From Microbacterium testaceum StLB037 (lineage in GTDB: Bacteria; Actinomycetota; Actinomycetes; Actinomycetales; Microbacteriaceae), in contig NC_015125.1 of assembly GCF_000202635.1 (NCBI RefSeq), positions 3,844,001 through 3,908,000 on the forward strand: a DNA stretch of 64,000 nt. Reading direction: 5' to 3'. Numbering within the stretch: the stretch's first letter is position 1; the number at the start of each line of letters is the position of its first letter. Under the pieces are notes generated by a model. The model was given only the letters and a program-made list of their open reading frames with translations. It did not search any database and was not told the DNA's origin. This document shows positions 14,619 through 23,314 of this stretch, one piece after another. The position numbers and the translations under genes are program-made.

Positions 14619-15239
14619 GTGACTGATCAAGAAGCCGCTCCGGCCTCCGCGCCCGCCGCCCCCCGCCGCGTCGTCGTGGCGGAGGACGAGTCGCTCATCC
14701 GTCTCGACATCGTCGAGATCCTCCGCGACAACGGCTACGACGTCGTCGGCGAGGCCGGCGACGGCGAGACCGCCGTGCAGCTGGCGACCGAACTCCGCCC
14801 GGATCTCGTGATCATGGACGTGAAGATGCCGCAACTCGACGGCATCAGCGCCGCCGAGAAGCTGAGCAAGAACCACATCGCGCCCGTCGTGCTGCTGACG
14901 GCGTTCAGCCAGAAGGAGCTCGTGGAGCGTGCGAGCGAGGCCGGTGCCCTGGCCTACGTCGTGAAGCCGTTCACGCCGAACGACCTCCTGCCGGCGATCG
15001 AGATCGCCCTGGCCCGGTACGAGCAGATCATCACGCTCGAGGCCGAGGTCGCCGACATGGTCGAGCGCTTCGAGACCCGCAAGCTCGTCGACCGGGCCAA
15101 GGGCCTGCTCAACGAGAAGATGGGCCTGTCCGAGCCGGAGGCCTTCCGCTGGATCCAGAAGGCGTCCATGGACCGCCGTCTGACCATGCAGGACGTCGCG
15201 AAGGCGATCATCGAGCAGCTGGCTCCCAAGAAGGGCTGA
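14619..15239 (+). CDS. PdtaR-type response regulator with ANTAR RNA-binding domain
   Basis: 206 residues. The N-terminal receiver domain has its acidic pair at E22/D23, phospho-acceptor D67 (LVIMDVKMP) and the conserved lysine in YVVKPF. The C-terminal ANTAR domain (about 145-200: TRKLVDRAKGLLNEKMGLSE, RWIQKASM) binds tandem hairpins in nascent RNA and prevents termination. It is the counterpart of mycobacterial PdtaR, whose partner kinase is PdtaS; no kinase gene adjoins it here. An Ala/Pro-rich lead of about 16 residues precedes the receiver. The start is the GTG directly behind the TAGGAT box. Confidence 0.9.
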   Translation: MTDQEAAPASAPAAPRRVVVAEDESLIRLDIVEILRDNGYDVVGEAGDGETAVQLATELRPDLVIMDVKMPQLDGISAAEKLSKNHIAPVVLLTAFSQKELVERASEAGALAYVVKPFTPNDLLPAIEIALARYEQIITLEAEVADMVERFETRKLVDRAKGLLNEKMGLSEPEAFRWIQKASMDRRLTMQDVAKAIIEQLAPKKG

Positions 15240-15255
15240 CCGCGACTTTCGAGAG

Positions 15256-15285
15256 ATGGATGCCACCGAGGTGGCATCCATTTTT
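15256..15285 (+). terminator. Intrinsic terminator after the ANTAR regulator
   Basis: An 11-bp stem (15256-15266 with 15271-15281), loop of four and a T-run (15281-15285). The arms are an inverted pair of the frequent heptamer, GGATGCC and GGCATCC, the arrangement seen when uptake sequences double as terminators in Neisseria and Pasteurellaceae. Confidence 0.85.
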
Positions 15286-15307
15286 CGTTGGTGGGGGCGG
15301 GACGACC

Positions 15308-15332
15308 GGTCCCTTCGACGGGCTCAGGGACC
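15308..15332 (+). repeat. Palindromic repeat element, GGTCCCT-arm type
   Basis: Seven-base arms GGTCCCT and AGGGACC flank the 11-base core TCGACGGGCTC. The same core, inverted and with different but still complementary arms, recurs just downstream and near 47.0-47.2 kb. The element is non-coding although short open frames run through it. Confidence 0.8.
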
Positions 15333-15357
15333 TCAGCGGAGGGGCACCGACCCGGCA

Positions 15358-15574
15358 GGTGGCTGAGCTCGTCGAAGCCACCAGGCCCCGCGCGCTGCTC
15401 ACCCCGAAGGAACGCGAGACAGGTGGCTGAGCTCGTCGAAGCCACCGAACGCCGCGCGCTGCTCACCCCGACGGCACGCGAGACAGGTGGCTGAGCTCGT
15501 CGAAGCCACCGGGCCCCGCGCGCTGCTCACCCCGAAGGAACGCGAGACAGGTGGCTGAGCTCGTCGAAGCCACC
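15358..15574 (+). repeat. 64-bp tandem repeat, four copies, each with an inverted palindromic core
   Basis: Copies start at 15358, 15422, 15486 and 15550, exactly 64 bases apart; the fourth covers only the palindrome. Each begins with a hairpin whose arms are GGTGGCT and AGCCACC around GAGCTCGTCGA, the reverse complement of the core at 15308. The rest of each unit (CCCGCGCGCTGCTCACCCCG and similar) is nearly identical between copies. It fills the gap between the ANTAR regulator and the convergent thioesterase. It is not a CRISPR array because the whole unit repeats with no unique spacers. Confidence 0.88.
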
Positions 15575-15588
15575 AGGCCCCGCGCGGC

Positions 15589-16023
15589 TCAGCCCTGCGG
15601 CGCGTCCTTGATCATGTTCGTGATGCGCACCGTGGAGCACCGACGCCCCTGGTCGTCGGAGATCACGATCTCGTGCACCGTCAGGCTCCGCCCGAGGTGG
15701 ATCGGCGTGCAGACGCCGGTGACGCGGCCGGAGGTCGCGGATCGCGTGTGCGTGGCGTTGATGTCGATGCCGACCGCGAGCTTCCCCTCGCCGGCGTGGA
15801 GGTTCGCCGCCATCGAGCCGAGCGACTCGCCCAGCACCACGTAGGCGCCGCCGTGCAGGAGGCCGACGGGCTGGGTGTTGCCCTCGACGGGCATGGTCGC
15901 CACGCATCGATCGATGGTGAACTCCACCCATTCGAAGCCCATCTTCTCGGCGAGAGCGCCCATTCCGCGCTTCTTCACCCAGTCGAGGCCGGACAGGGGG
16001 TCGGGGATCGTGGACGTCATCAT
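15589..16023 (-). CDS. PaaI-family hotdog-fold thioesterase
   Basis: A 144-residue acyl-CoA thioesterase-like protein. The hotdog core is seen in the stretch VGLLHGGAYVVLGESLGSMAA, where the HGG and following acidic residue form the usual active-site region. The GIDINATHTRS and GRVTGVCTPIHLGRS strands fit the PaaI/menaquinone DHNA-CoA thioesterase group. The substrate cannot be told from sequence. Starts at 16023 and 16020 (adjacent ATGs) are both possible. It diverges from polA across about 70 bases and its 3' end meets the 64-bp repeat array. Confidence 0.82.
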   Translation of the reverse strand: MMTSTIPDPLSGLDWVKKRGMGALAEKMGFEWVEFTIDRCVATMPVEGNTQPVGLLHGGAYVVLGESLGSMAANLHAGEGKLAVGIDINATHTRSATSGRVTGVCTPIHLGRSLTVHEIVISDDQGRRCSTVRITNMIKDAPQG

Positions 16024-16082
16024 CGCCTTCGTGTCATCGACGTGATCGGGGCCGGGCCGGGGGCAGTGTCCGTGGTCCTCGT

Positions 16083-16088
16083 TAGGCT
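16083..16088 (+). promoter_or_regulatory. Leaderless -10 box (TAGGCT) of polA
   Basis: TAGGCT, six bases (GGAGGG), then GTG at 16095. The purine run touches the start codon and is too close to act as a normal Shine-Dalgarno, so the -10 reading is preferred. Confidence 0.5.
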
Positions 16089-16094
16089 GGAGGG

Positions 16095-18734
16095 GTGACG
16101 GATGCCGAAAAGCCTACCCTCCTCGTCGTCGACGGCCACTCGCTGGCCTATCGGGCGTTCTACGCCCTGCCCGTCGACAACTTCTCGACGAAGGACGGCC
16201 AACACACCAACGGCATCTACGGTTTCCTCTCGATGTTCGTGAACCTCGTGAAAGCCGAGAAGCCGACGCACCTCGCCGTCGCCTTCGACACCTCACGGCA
16301 GTCGTTCCGCACCCGCGAGTACGCCGAGTACAAGGCGAACCGCAGCGAGTCGCCCGCCGAGTTCAAGGGACAGATCCCGCTGCTGCAGGAGTGCCTCGAG
16401 GCCATGGGCGTCCCGGTCCTGAAGAAAGAGGACTTCGAGGCCGACGACATCCTCGCCACCCTCGCGACGCAGGGAGAAGCGCAGGGCTTCCAGGTGCTCG
16501 TCTGCTCGGGGGACCGCGACACGATCCAGCTCGTGACCGACGACATCACCCTGCTGTACCCCAACGTGCAAGGCGTGTCGCAGCTCAAGCGCTACGACAC
16601 CGCCGCCGTCATCGAGAAGTACGGGCTGCCCCCGGAGCAGTACCCCGACATCGCCGCTCTCGTGGGCGAGACGAGCGACAACCTGCCGGGTGTCCCGAAG
16701 GTCGGCGAGAAGACCGCGGTGAAGTGGCTGACGCAGTGGGGCTCGCTCGACGCCCTGCTCGAGAACGCCGACAAGGTCACGGGCGTCGTCGGCAACAACC
16801 TCCGCGAGCACCTCGACGGTGTCAGGCGCAACCGGGCACTCAACCGTCTGCTGCGCGACGTCGAGCTTCCCGTGGGGCCCTCCGACCTCCAGATGAAGCC
16901 GCTCGACGGCCAGGCCGTGCGCGACATCTTCGCGCGCCTCGAGTTCCGCACCCTGCTGCCGCGCGTGTTCGACGCCCTCGGGGGAGATGCGGGTGACGCC
17001 GCCGAAGAGGCCCAGCCGACGGCCACGGCACCCACCCCGGCGACGCTCGGCGCCGACGCGCTTGCAGCGTGGGCGGCCGCGTCGACCGACACGGTCGGCC
17101 TCACCCTCGTACTGGCGCAGGGAACCCCCGCCCAGATCGGTCTCGCGCGCGCCGACGCGGCGGCCGAGGCCGCGTGGACGCCGGCCGTCCGAGACGCCCT
17201 CGCCGAGTGGTTGGCATCCGACACTCCCAAGGTGATGGCCGACGCGAAGCCGCAGGTGAAGGCGCTGCTGCGCGAGGGGATCGCGCTCGGCGGCATCGCG
17301 TCCGACGTCATCCTTGCCGGGTGGCTCGTGCGCCCGAGCTTCCCCGACAAGACGCTCGGCGACCTCGTGCAGCGCTACCTCGATGAGAAGCTCCCCGAGG
17401 CCGACCCCACGCAGCTCGTCCCCGAGACCGAGGGCGCAACGCCCGGTCAGCTCGCGTGGTTCATCCGGCGGGTCGCCGAGGCGCAGCGCGCCGACCTTCC
17501 CGAGCGCGTGGCCGAGGTCCTCGACGACATCGAGATGCCGACCCTCACGGCCCTCGCCGACATGGAGCTGGCGGGCGTCGCGGTCTCGCACGCGAAGCTG
17601 TCGGGCTTCTCCGCCGAGCTCGGAGCACGCGCCGACGCCCTCGCCCGCGACGCGTACGCGGCGATCGGACACGAGGTGAACCTCGGCTCGCCCAAGCAGC
17701 TGCAGGAGGTGCTGTTCGACGAGCTGCAGCTCCCGAAGACGCGCAAGACCAAGAGCGGATACACGACGGATGCGGCGGCCCTCGCCGATCTGCAGGAGAG
17801 CGCCCCGCACCCGTTCCTCGACCTGCTGCTCAAGCACCGCGAAGCGACCAAGCTCAAGCAGATCATCGATGCGCTGGACACGGCCACGGGACCCGATGGC
17901 CGCATCCACACGACCTACGTACAGACGGGGAGCCAGACCGGGCGCCTGTCGAGCACCGACCCGAACCTGCAGAACATCCCGATCCGCACCGAGGAGAGCC
18001 GGCGCATCCGCGCCGCGTTCGAGGTGGGCGAGGGCTACGAGACCCTGCTGACGGCGGATTACTCCCAGATCGAGATGCGGATCATGGCGCACCTCTCCGG
18101 CGACCCCGGACTCATCGAGGCCTTCAACTCGGGCGAAGACCTGCACCGCTTCGTCGGGGCGCGCGTCTTCGGCGTCGAGCCCGCCGAGGTCACGCCCGCG
18201 ATGCGTACCAAGGTCAAGGCGATGTCGTACGGCCTCGTGTACGGCCTCTCGGCGTTCGGGCTCTCGAAGCAGTTGCGCATCGAGCAGTCCGAGGCGAAGA
18301 AGCTCATGCTCGAGTACTTCGCCCGCTTCGGCGCCGTCCGCGACTACCTCCGCGGCTCGGTCGAGCAGGCGCGCCAGGACGGCTACACCGAGACCATCTT
18401 CGGTCGGCGCCGGCCGTTCCCCGACCTGACGAGCATGAACCGCGTGCTGCGTGAGAACGCCGAGCGCGCCGCGCTGAACGCCCCGATCCAGGGCAGTGCC
18501 GCCGACATCATGAAGGTCGCGCTGTTCCGCATCCGTGAGGAGCTGGCATCCGCGGGTCTGCGCTCGCGCGTCCTGCTGCAGATCCACGACGAACTCGTCG
18601 TCGAGATCGCGCCGGGGGAGTGGGATGCCGTGGAGCGCATCGTGCGAGCCCGGATGGCGGACGCGGCCGAGCTCTCGGTACCGCTCGACGTGCAGATCGG
18701 TCGCGGAGGCGATTGGGACGAAGCGGGCCACTGA
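16095..18734 (+). CDS. polA: DNA polymerase I
   Basis: Repair and Okazaki-fragment polymerase, 879 residues. The N-terminal 5' nuclease domain (VDGHSLAYRAFYAL, EADDILATLA, SGDRDTIQLV) is intact. The central domain lacks the DxE exonuclease motif (DTVGLTLVLAQG), so 3'-5' proofreading is probably absent, as in other actinobacterial Pol I. The C-terminal polymerase has motif A (DYSQIEMRIMAH), the O-helix motif B (RTKVKAMSYGLVYGLSAFG) and motif C (LQIHDELVVE). The GTG start follows a leaderless -10 box. A minisatellite follows the stop. Confidence 0.97.
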   Translation: MTDAEKPTLLVVDGHSLAYRAFYALPVDNFSTKDGQHTNGIYGFLSMFVNLVKAEKPTHLAVAFDTSRQSFRTREYAEYKANRSESPAEFKGQIPLLQECLEAMGVPVLKKEDFEADDILATLATQGEAQGFQVLVCSGDRDTIQLVTDDITLLYPNVQGVSQLKRYDTAAVIEKYGLPPEQYPDIAALVGETSDNLPGVPKVGEKTAVKWLTQWGSLDALLENADKVTGVVGNNLREHLDGVRRNRALNRLLRDVELPVGPSDLQMKPLDGQAVRDIFARLEFRTLLPRVFDALGGDAGDAAEEAQPTATAPTPATLGADALAAWAAASTDTVGLTLVLAQGTPAQIGLARADAAAEAAWTPAVRDALAEWLASDTPKVMADAKPQVKALLREGIALGGIASDVILAGWLVRPSFPDKTLGDLVQRYLDEKLPEADPTQLVPETEGATPGQLAWFIRRVAEAQRADLPERVAEVLDDIEMPTLTALADMELAGVAVSHAKLSGFSAELGARADALARDAYAAIGHEVNLGSPKQLQEVLFDELQLPKTRKTKSGYTTDAAALADLQESAPHPFLDLLLKHREATKLKQIIDALDTATGPDGRIHTTYVQTGSQTGRLSSTDPNLQNIPIRTEESRRIRAAFEVGEGYETLLTADYSQIEMRIMAHLSGDPGLIEAFNSGEDLHRFVGARVFGVEPAEVTPAMRTKVKAMSYGLVYGLSAFGLSKQLRIEQSEAKKLMLEYFARFGAVRDYLRGSVEQARQDGYTETIFGRRRPFPDLTSMNRVLRENAERAALNAPIQGSAADIMKVALFRIREELASAGLRSRVLLQIHDELVVEIAPGEWDAVERIVRARMADAAELSVPLDVQIGRGGDWDEAGH

Positions 18735-18743
18735 GCCGCTGGG

Positions 18744-18935
18744 CCCGGCTCGCGCAGCCCCGCAGCCGCGCTCGACCCGGCGCGCGTGGCCCCGTGGCCG
18801 AGCTAGACCCGGCGCGCGCGGCCCCGTAGCCGCGCTCGACCCGGCTCGCGTGGGCCCGCCGCGCCGCGCTCGCCCCGGCGCGCGTGAGCCCGCCGCGCCG
18901 CGCTCGCCCCGGCGCGCGTGAGCCCGCCGCGTCGA
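18744..18935 (+). repeat. Minisatellite of 32-34 bp units, about six copies
   Basis: Units begin CCCGGC(T/G)CGCG at 18744, 18776, 18808, 18840, 18874 and 18908. The first three are 32 bases and the next two 34, and the last is partial. Similarity is clear but imperfect. It occupies most of the 294-base gap between polA and the DUF885 gene. I see no gene in it; open frames through it are low-complexity Arg/Ala/Pro. Confidence 0.85.
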
Positions 18936-19016
18936 GAACGGTCGCGTCCCGGGGCGGAGGGTGACCGCGTCGTCCGGCGCGCCGCGCGGAGGGATGCGTG
19001 ACCGCTCCGGCTTCCC

Positions 19017-19022
19017 TAGGCT
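19017..19022 (+). promoter_or_regulatory. Leaderless -10 box (TAGGCT) of the DUF885 gene
   Basis: TAGGCT, six bases (CGAAGG), then ATG at 19029. Confidence 0.5.
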
Positions 19023-19028
19023 CGAAGG

Positions 19029-20705
19029 ATGACTGACGCACAACGCACCCCCACGCCGATCGACACGATCGCCGAGGCGTGGGTCGACACCCTGGCGGAG
19101 CGCATCCCGACGCTGGCCACCTACATCGGGCGCGACGAGTACAACGGCCGCTTCGGCGACTACAGCCCCGAGGGCGCCGAGGCCCTCACCGCCGACGCGC
19201 GTTCGACGAAGGCCGCGCTCGAGGCCGCCGAGCCCGTCGACGGGATCGACGCGGTCACGAAGATGGACCTCGTCCGCGAGCTCGACCTGATGATCGAGCA
19301 GCACGAGGCCAAGACGCACTTGCGCGACCTGAACGTGATCGCCTCGCCCGCGCAGGACATCCGCGCCACCTTCGACCTCATGCCGACCGCCACGGTCGAA
19401 GACTGGGTCACGATCGCCGAGCGCATGAAGGCCCTGCCCGCCGCCGTCGAGGGCTACGTCGAGACGCTTCGCCGCGGCATCGCCGAGGGTGTCGTCCCCG
19501 CACGCCGCCAGGTGAGCGAGGTCGTCACGCAGATCGGCCGCTACACCGCCGACACGGGCTTCTTCGCGGAGTTCGCCGCGGGAGCCGCTCCCGCCGAGGG
19601 TCAGCTGCCCGCCTCCCTGGCGCGGGAGCTCGACGAGAACGCGGGTGCCGCCCGCGTCGCGTACGACGGCTTGGCATCCTTCCTCTCCTCCGAGCTCGCC
19701 CCCGTCGCGGGCGAGGCCGACGGCGTGGGCCGCGAGATGTACGCCCTGCACTCCCGCCAGTTCCTCGGCGCCGAGATCGACCTCGACGAGACGTACGACT
19801 GGGGCGCGGAGGAGCTGGCTCGGATGGTCGCCGAGCAGGAGGCGATCGCGAACGAGATCCTCCCCGGGGCGAGCGTCGAAGAGGCGGTCGCGTTCCTCGA
19901 GAAGGACGAGTCCCGCAAGCTCCGCGGCACGAAAGCCCTGCAGGAGTGGATGCAGCGCACGAGCGACAAGGCCGTGGAGGAGCTCGGGCGGACCCACTTC
20001 GACATCGCCGAGCCCATCCGCGAGCTCGAGTGCATGATCGCCCCCACGAACGAGGGCGGGATCTACTACACCGGGCCCACCGACGACTTCTCGCGGCCCG
20101 GCCGCATGTGGTGGTCGGTCCCCGAGGGCGTCGACACCTTCGACACCTGGCGCGAACTCACCACGGTGTACCACGAGGGCGTACCGGGTCACCACCTGCA
20201 GATCGCCCAGGCCGTCTACAACCGCGCGCAGCTCAACTCGTGGCGCCGTCTGCTGGCGGGCACGAGCGGCCACGCCGAGGGCTGGGCGCTGTACGCCGAG
20301 CGCCTCATGGAGCAGCTCGGCTACCTCGACGACCCCGCCGACCGCCTCGGCATGCTCGACGGGCAGCGCATGCGCGCCGCGCGCGTCGTGCTCGACATCG
20401 GCGTGCACCTCGGCAAGCCCCGCCTCGACGGCACCGGCACCTGGGACCACGACTACGCCCTCGCGTTCATGCTGAAGAACGTCAACATGAGCGAGGAGTT
20501 CGTCCGTTTCGAGGTCAACCGCTACCTCGGCTGGCCGGGGCAGGCCCCGGCGTACAAGGTCGGCCAGCGCATCTGGGAGCAGGTCCGCGAGGAGGAGCAG
20601 CAGCGCCGCGGCGCCGACTTCTCGATGAAGGAGTTCCACACCCGGGCGCTCGACATCGGCGGCGTCGGTCTCGACACGCTGCGGGCCGCCTTGGCATCCG
20701 TCTGA
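19029..20705 (+). CDS. DUF885 family (putative metallopeptidase-like) protein
   Basis: 558 residues, no signal peptide seen, probably cytosolic. DUF885 proteins are thought to be zinc peptidase-like; the motif here is VYHEGVPGHHLQ with a downstream acidic site GHAEGWALYAERLM, consistent with an HExxH-like metal centre plus a Glu ligand. N-terminal helices (IAEAWVDTLAERIPTLATYIGRDEYN) are typical. No substrate is established. It follows a leaderless -10 box and is ended by a clean hairpin. Confidence 0.85.
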   Translation: MTDAQRTPTPIDTIAEAWVDTLAERIPTLATYIGRDEYNGRFGDYSPEGAEALTADARSTKAALEAAEPVDGIDAVTKMDLVRELDLMIEQHEAKTHLRDLNVIASPAQDIRATFDLMPTATVEDWVTIAERMKALPAAVEGYVETLRRGIAEGVVPARRQVSEVVTQIGRYTADTGFFAEFAAGAAPAEGQLPASLARELDENAGAARVAYDGLASFLSSELAPVAGEADGVGREMYALHSRQFLGAEIDLDETYDWGAEELARMVAEQEAIANEILPGASVEEAVAFLEKDESRKLRGTKALQEWMQRTSDKAVEELGRTHFDIAEPIRELECMIAPTNEGGIYYTGPTDDFSRPGRMWWSVPEGVDTFDTWRELTTVYHEGVPGHHLQIAQAVYNRAQLNSWRRLLAGTSGHAEGWALYAERLMEQLGYLDDPADRLGMLDGQRMRAARVVLDIGVHLGKPRLDGTGTWDHDYALAFMLKNVNMSEEFVRFEVNRYLGWPGQAPAYKVGQRIWEQVREEEQQRRGADFSMKEFHTRALDIGGVGLDTLRAALASV

Positions 20706-20711
20706 TCCCTT

Positions 20712-20741
20712 CGAGGGGCGTCGCTTCTGCGGCGCCCCTCG
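20712..20741 (+). terminator. Hairpin terminator after the DUF885 gene
   Basis: A 13-bp stem (20712-20724 with 20729-20741, one T-G wobble) capped by TTCT, seven bases after the stop. No U-tract follows. Confidence 0.7.
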
Positions 20742-20803
20742 TCCGTGGCGGGGAATGTTTCCCCCTCGCGTAAAGTTCATTCATCCGAATGCAAGGAGAT
20801 CCC

Positions 20804-21865
20804 ATGGACGCCACCCCCGTCGAGCTCGGCCTCGATACCTTCGGAGACATCTCGCGCGGTCCCGACGGGTCGCTGCAGAGCGACGCGCAGACCATCCGCA
20901 ACGTCGTGGAGCAGGCGGTGCTGGCCGACCAGGTCGGGCTGTCGTTCTTCGGGGTGGGGGAGCACCATCGCAAGGACTTCGCGGTCACCAGCCCCGAGAT
21001 CGTCCTCGCCGCGGCCGCGGCCCGCACGACGAACATCCACCTCGGCACCTCCGTGACCGTGCTCTCGAGCGATGACCCCGTGCGCGTCTACGAGCGGTTC
21101 GCGACGCTCGACGCCGTCTCGAACGGTCGCGCCGAGGTCATCCTCGGACGCGGATCGTTCATCGAGTCCTTCCCGCTGTTCGGCTACGACCTGAACGACT
21201 ACGAGCAGCTGTTCGAGGAGAAGCTCGAGCTGTTCTCCCTCCTGCTCGACGAGAAGCCCGTCACCTGGTCGGGGCGCACGCGTGCCGGACTCCGGGATGC
21301 CGACGTGTATCCCAAGACCGAGAACGGGCTGAAGGCGTGGGTCGGTGTCGGCGGATCTCCCGAGTCGGTCGTCCGCGCGGCTCGTTACGGCTACGGTCTC
21401 GTCCTCGCGATCATCGGCGGGTCCTCCGCCCGCTTCCGCCCGTTCGGGCAGCTCTACCGGCAGTCGCTGCAGGAGTTCGGCAAGCCCGCGATGCCCATCT
21501 CGGTGCACTCGCCCGGTCACGTGGCGGCCACCGACCAGCAGGCGTGGGACGAAGCGTACGAGGGGGTCGCCGAGCTCAACACGACGATCGGCCGCGAGCG
21601 CGGCTGGCCCGCGTACAACCGCCTGCGCTTCCAGCACGACGTCGGTCCCGAGGGCGCGATGTACATCGGCTCTCCCGAGACCGTGGCGACGAAGATCGCG
21701 GCGACCGTGCGAACGCTGGGCGCCTCGCGCTTCCAGATGAAGTTCGCGAGCGGCTCGATCTCGCACGACCGCCTGATGTCGAGCATCGAGCTCTACGGCA
21801 CGCGCGTGCTGCCCCTCGTGCGGGAGATGCTCGCCGACACGGACTCCGACGCGGCGGTCTCGTGA
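20804..21865 (+). CDS. LLM-class (luciferase-like) FMN-dependent monooxygenase
   Basis: 353 residues with a bacterial-luciferase TIM-barrel. Conserved patches are FFGVGEHHRKDF near the N-terminus, TTNIHLGTSVTVLSSDDPVR and GRAEVILGRGSF. It resembles the CE1758-type group. Reduced flavin would come from a separate reductase. The substrate is unknown. The start at 20804 has AAGGAG five bases upstream; an in-frame ATG at 20789 lies before that site and is less likely. The stop overlaps the MFS start (GTGA), suggesting that the transporter handles the enzyme's substrate or product. Confidence 0.85.
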   Translation: MDATPVELGLDTFGDISRGPDGSLQSDAQTIRNVVEQAVLADQVGLSFFGVGEHHRKDFAVTSPEIVLAAAAARTTNIHLGTSVTVLSSDDPVRVYERFATLDAVSNGRAEVILGRGSFIESFPLFGYDLNDYEQLFEEKLELFSLLLDEKPVTWSGRTRAGLRDADVYPKTENGLKAWVGVGGSPESVVRAARYGYGLVLAIIGGSSARFRPFGQLYRQSLQEFGKPAMPISVHSPGHVAATDQQAWDEAYEGVAELNTTIGRERGWPAYNRLRFQHDVGPEGAMYIGSPETVATKIAATVRTLGASRFQMKFASGSISHDRLMSSIELYGTRVLPLVREMLADTDSDAAVS

Positions 21866-23196
21866 GCGCGAGCACCGACACCCTGCGAGTGTCCGAACGT
21901 CTCGACGCCCTGCCGTTCACCCGACGTCACGGGAAGATCCTGGGCGGCTCGGGACTGGGCTGGGCCCTGGATGCCATGGATGTCGGGCTCATCTCGTTCA
22001 TCATCGCCGCGCTGGCGGCGCAGTGGCAGTTGGAGCCCGCCCAGGCGTCGTGGATCGCCTCGGCCGGCTTCGCGGGGATGGCGATCGGCGCGAGTCTCGG
22101 CGGACTCCTCGCGGACCGCTTCGGCCGACGCCAGGTCTTCGCCCTCACGCTCCTCGTCTACGGTGCCGCGACCGGCGCGAGCGCGTTGGTCGGCGGTCTC
22201 GCGGCCCTGCTCGTGCTGCGCTTCCTCGTGGGCCTCGGTCTCGGTGCGGAGTTGCCCGTGGCCTCCACCTACGTGAGCGAGTTTGCCCCGGCGCGCATCC
22301 GAGGACGCGTCATCGTGTTCCTCGAGGCGTTCTGGGCCGTCGGGTGGACGGCCGCCGCGATCATCGGCTACCTCGTCGTCCCGTCCTCGGCCGACGGGTG
22401 GCGGTGGGCGTTCGCGCTCGGTGCGATCCCCGCGGTCTACGCCCTGATCGTGCGCTGGGGCCTTCCGGAGTCGCCTCGGTGGCTGGCGTCGCGGGGTCGC
22501 AACAGCGAAGCCGTCGCGATCGTGCGGGACCTCGAGGCCGCCGCCGGGCGCGTGTCGCTCGAGCCGTCGAGCGACACGCGCCCGGCATCCGCTCCCGCCC
22601 CTCGCGCGCGCGTCGGCGCGCTGTGGGCACCGGCCCTCCGGGTGCGCACGGCGAGTCTGTGGGTGCTGTGGTTCTGCGTGAACTTCTCGTACTACGGCGC
22701 CTTCATCTGGATCCCGACGATCCTCGTGGCCCAGGGCTACGACCTCGTGCGCTCGTTCGGCTTCACGCTCATCATCACCCTCGCGCAGCTCCCCGGATAC
22801 GCGGTCGCCGCGTGGCTCATCGAGGCCTGGGGGCGACGCGCGACCCTCGCGACCTTCCTCGCCGGTTCGGCGATCGCCGCGGTGCTCTTCGGCACGGCGT
22901 CGGGGGAGCTCGCGGTGATCGGGACCGGGATGCTGCTGTCGTTCTTCAACCTCGGCGCGTGGGGCGCCCTGTACGCCGCCACCCCCGAGACCTACCCCAC
23001 GACCCTCCGCGGTACCGGTGCCGGCTGGGCCGCGGGCGTCGGGCGCATCGCGTCCATCCTCGCGCCGCTCTCGGTCCCGCCGTTGCTGGCCGCCGGCGGC
23101 GCCCCGCTGCTGTTCGTCGTGTTCGCGGCGTTCTTCGCTGTCGCCGTGGTCGCCGCGCTGTTCCTCCGGGAGCAACGGGGTCGCGCCCTGTCCTGA
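21862..23196 (+). CDS. MFS transporter, metabolite:H+ symporter type
   Basis: 444 residues with twelve hydrophobic helices. The MFS loop 2-3 signature is seen as GGLLADRFGRRQVFA and the sugar/aromatic-acid porter features as GLGLGAELPVASTYVSEFAPARIRGR. The N-terminus (LPFTRRHGKILGGSGLGWALDAMDVGLISF) matches the metabolite:proton symporter group (Asp in helix 1). The substrate cannot be assigned. The GTG at 21862 was chosen because it overlaps the LLM stop, which indicates coupling. Confidence 0.87.
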   Translation: MSASTDTLRVSERLDALPFTRRHGKILGGSGLGWALDAMDVGLISFIIAALAAQWQLEPAQASWIASAGFAGMAIGASLGGLLADRFGRRQVFALTLLVYGAATGASALVGGLAALLVLRFLVGLGLGAELPVASTYVSEFAPARIRGRVIVFLEAFWAVGWTAAAIIGYLVVPSSADGWRWAFALGAIPAVYALIVRWGLPESPRWLASRGRNSEAVAIVRDLEAAAGRVSLEPSSDTRPASAPAPRARVGALWAPALRVRTASLWVLWFCVNFSYYGAFIWIPTILVAQGYDLVRSFGFTLIITLAQLPGYAVAAWLIEAWGRRATLATFLAGSAIAAVLFGTASGELAVIGTGMLLSFFNLGAWGALYAATPETYPTTLRGTGAGWAAGVGRIASILAPLSVPPLLAAGGAPLLFVVFAAFFAVAVVAALFLREQRGRALS

Positions 23197-23302
23197 GGCG
23201 GGTGCCTCCGGAGGGGTCCACGGCGTCGAGTGTCCCTCACGCGCCGTCACCGCGGCATCCCTCGTGGCGTGCCTGGGACGCTCGAGGGGAGTGACGGCCG
23301 CG

Positions 23303-23308
23303 TAGGCT
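23303..23308 (+). promoter_or_regulatory. Leaderless -10 box (TAGGCT) of the first SGNH hydrolase
   Basis: TAGGCT, six bases (CGAGCA), then ATG at 23315. Confidence 0.5.
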
Positions 23309-23314
23309 CGAGCA

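Noticed and set aside
15358..15574. CRISPR array
   Set aside because: The whole 64-bp unit repeats, so there are no unique spacers, and no cas genes are nearby.
16293..20780. Long minus-strand open frame spanning polA and the DUF885 gene (about 1500 codons)
   Set aside because: It crosses two confirmed genes and a minisatellite in antisense, with low-complexity sequence and no motif.
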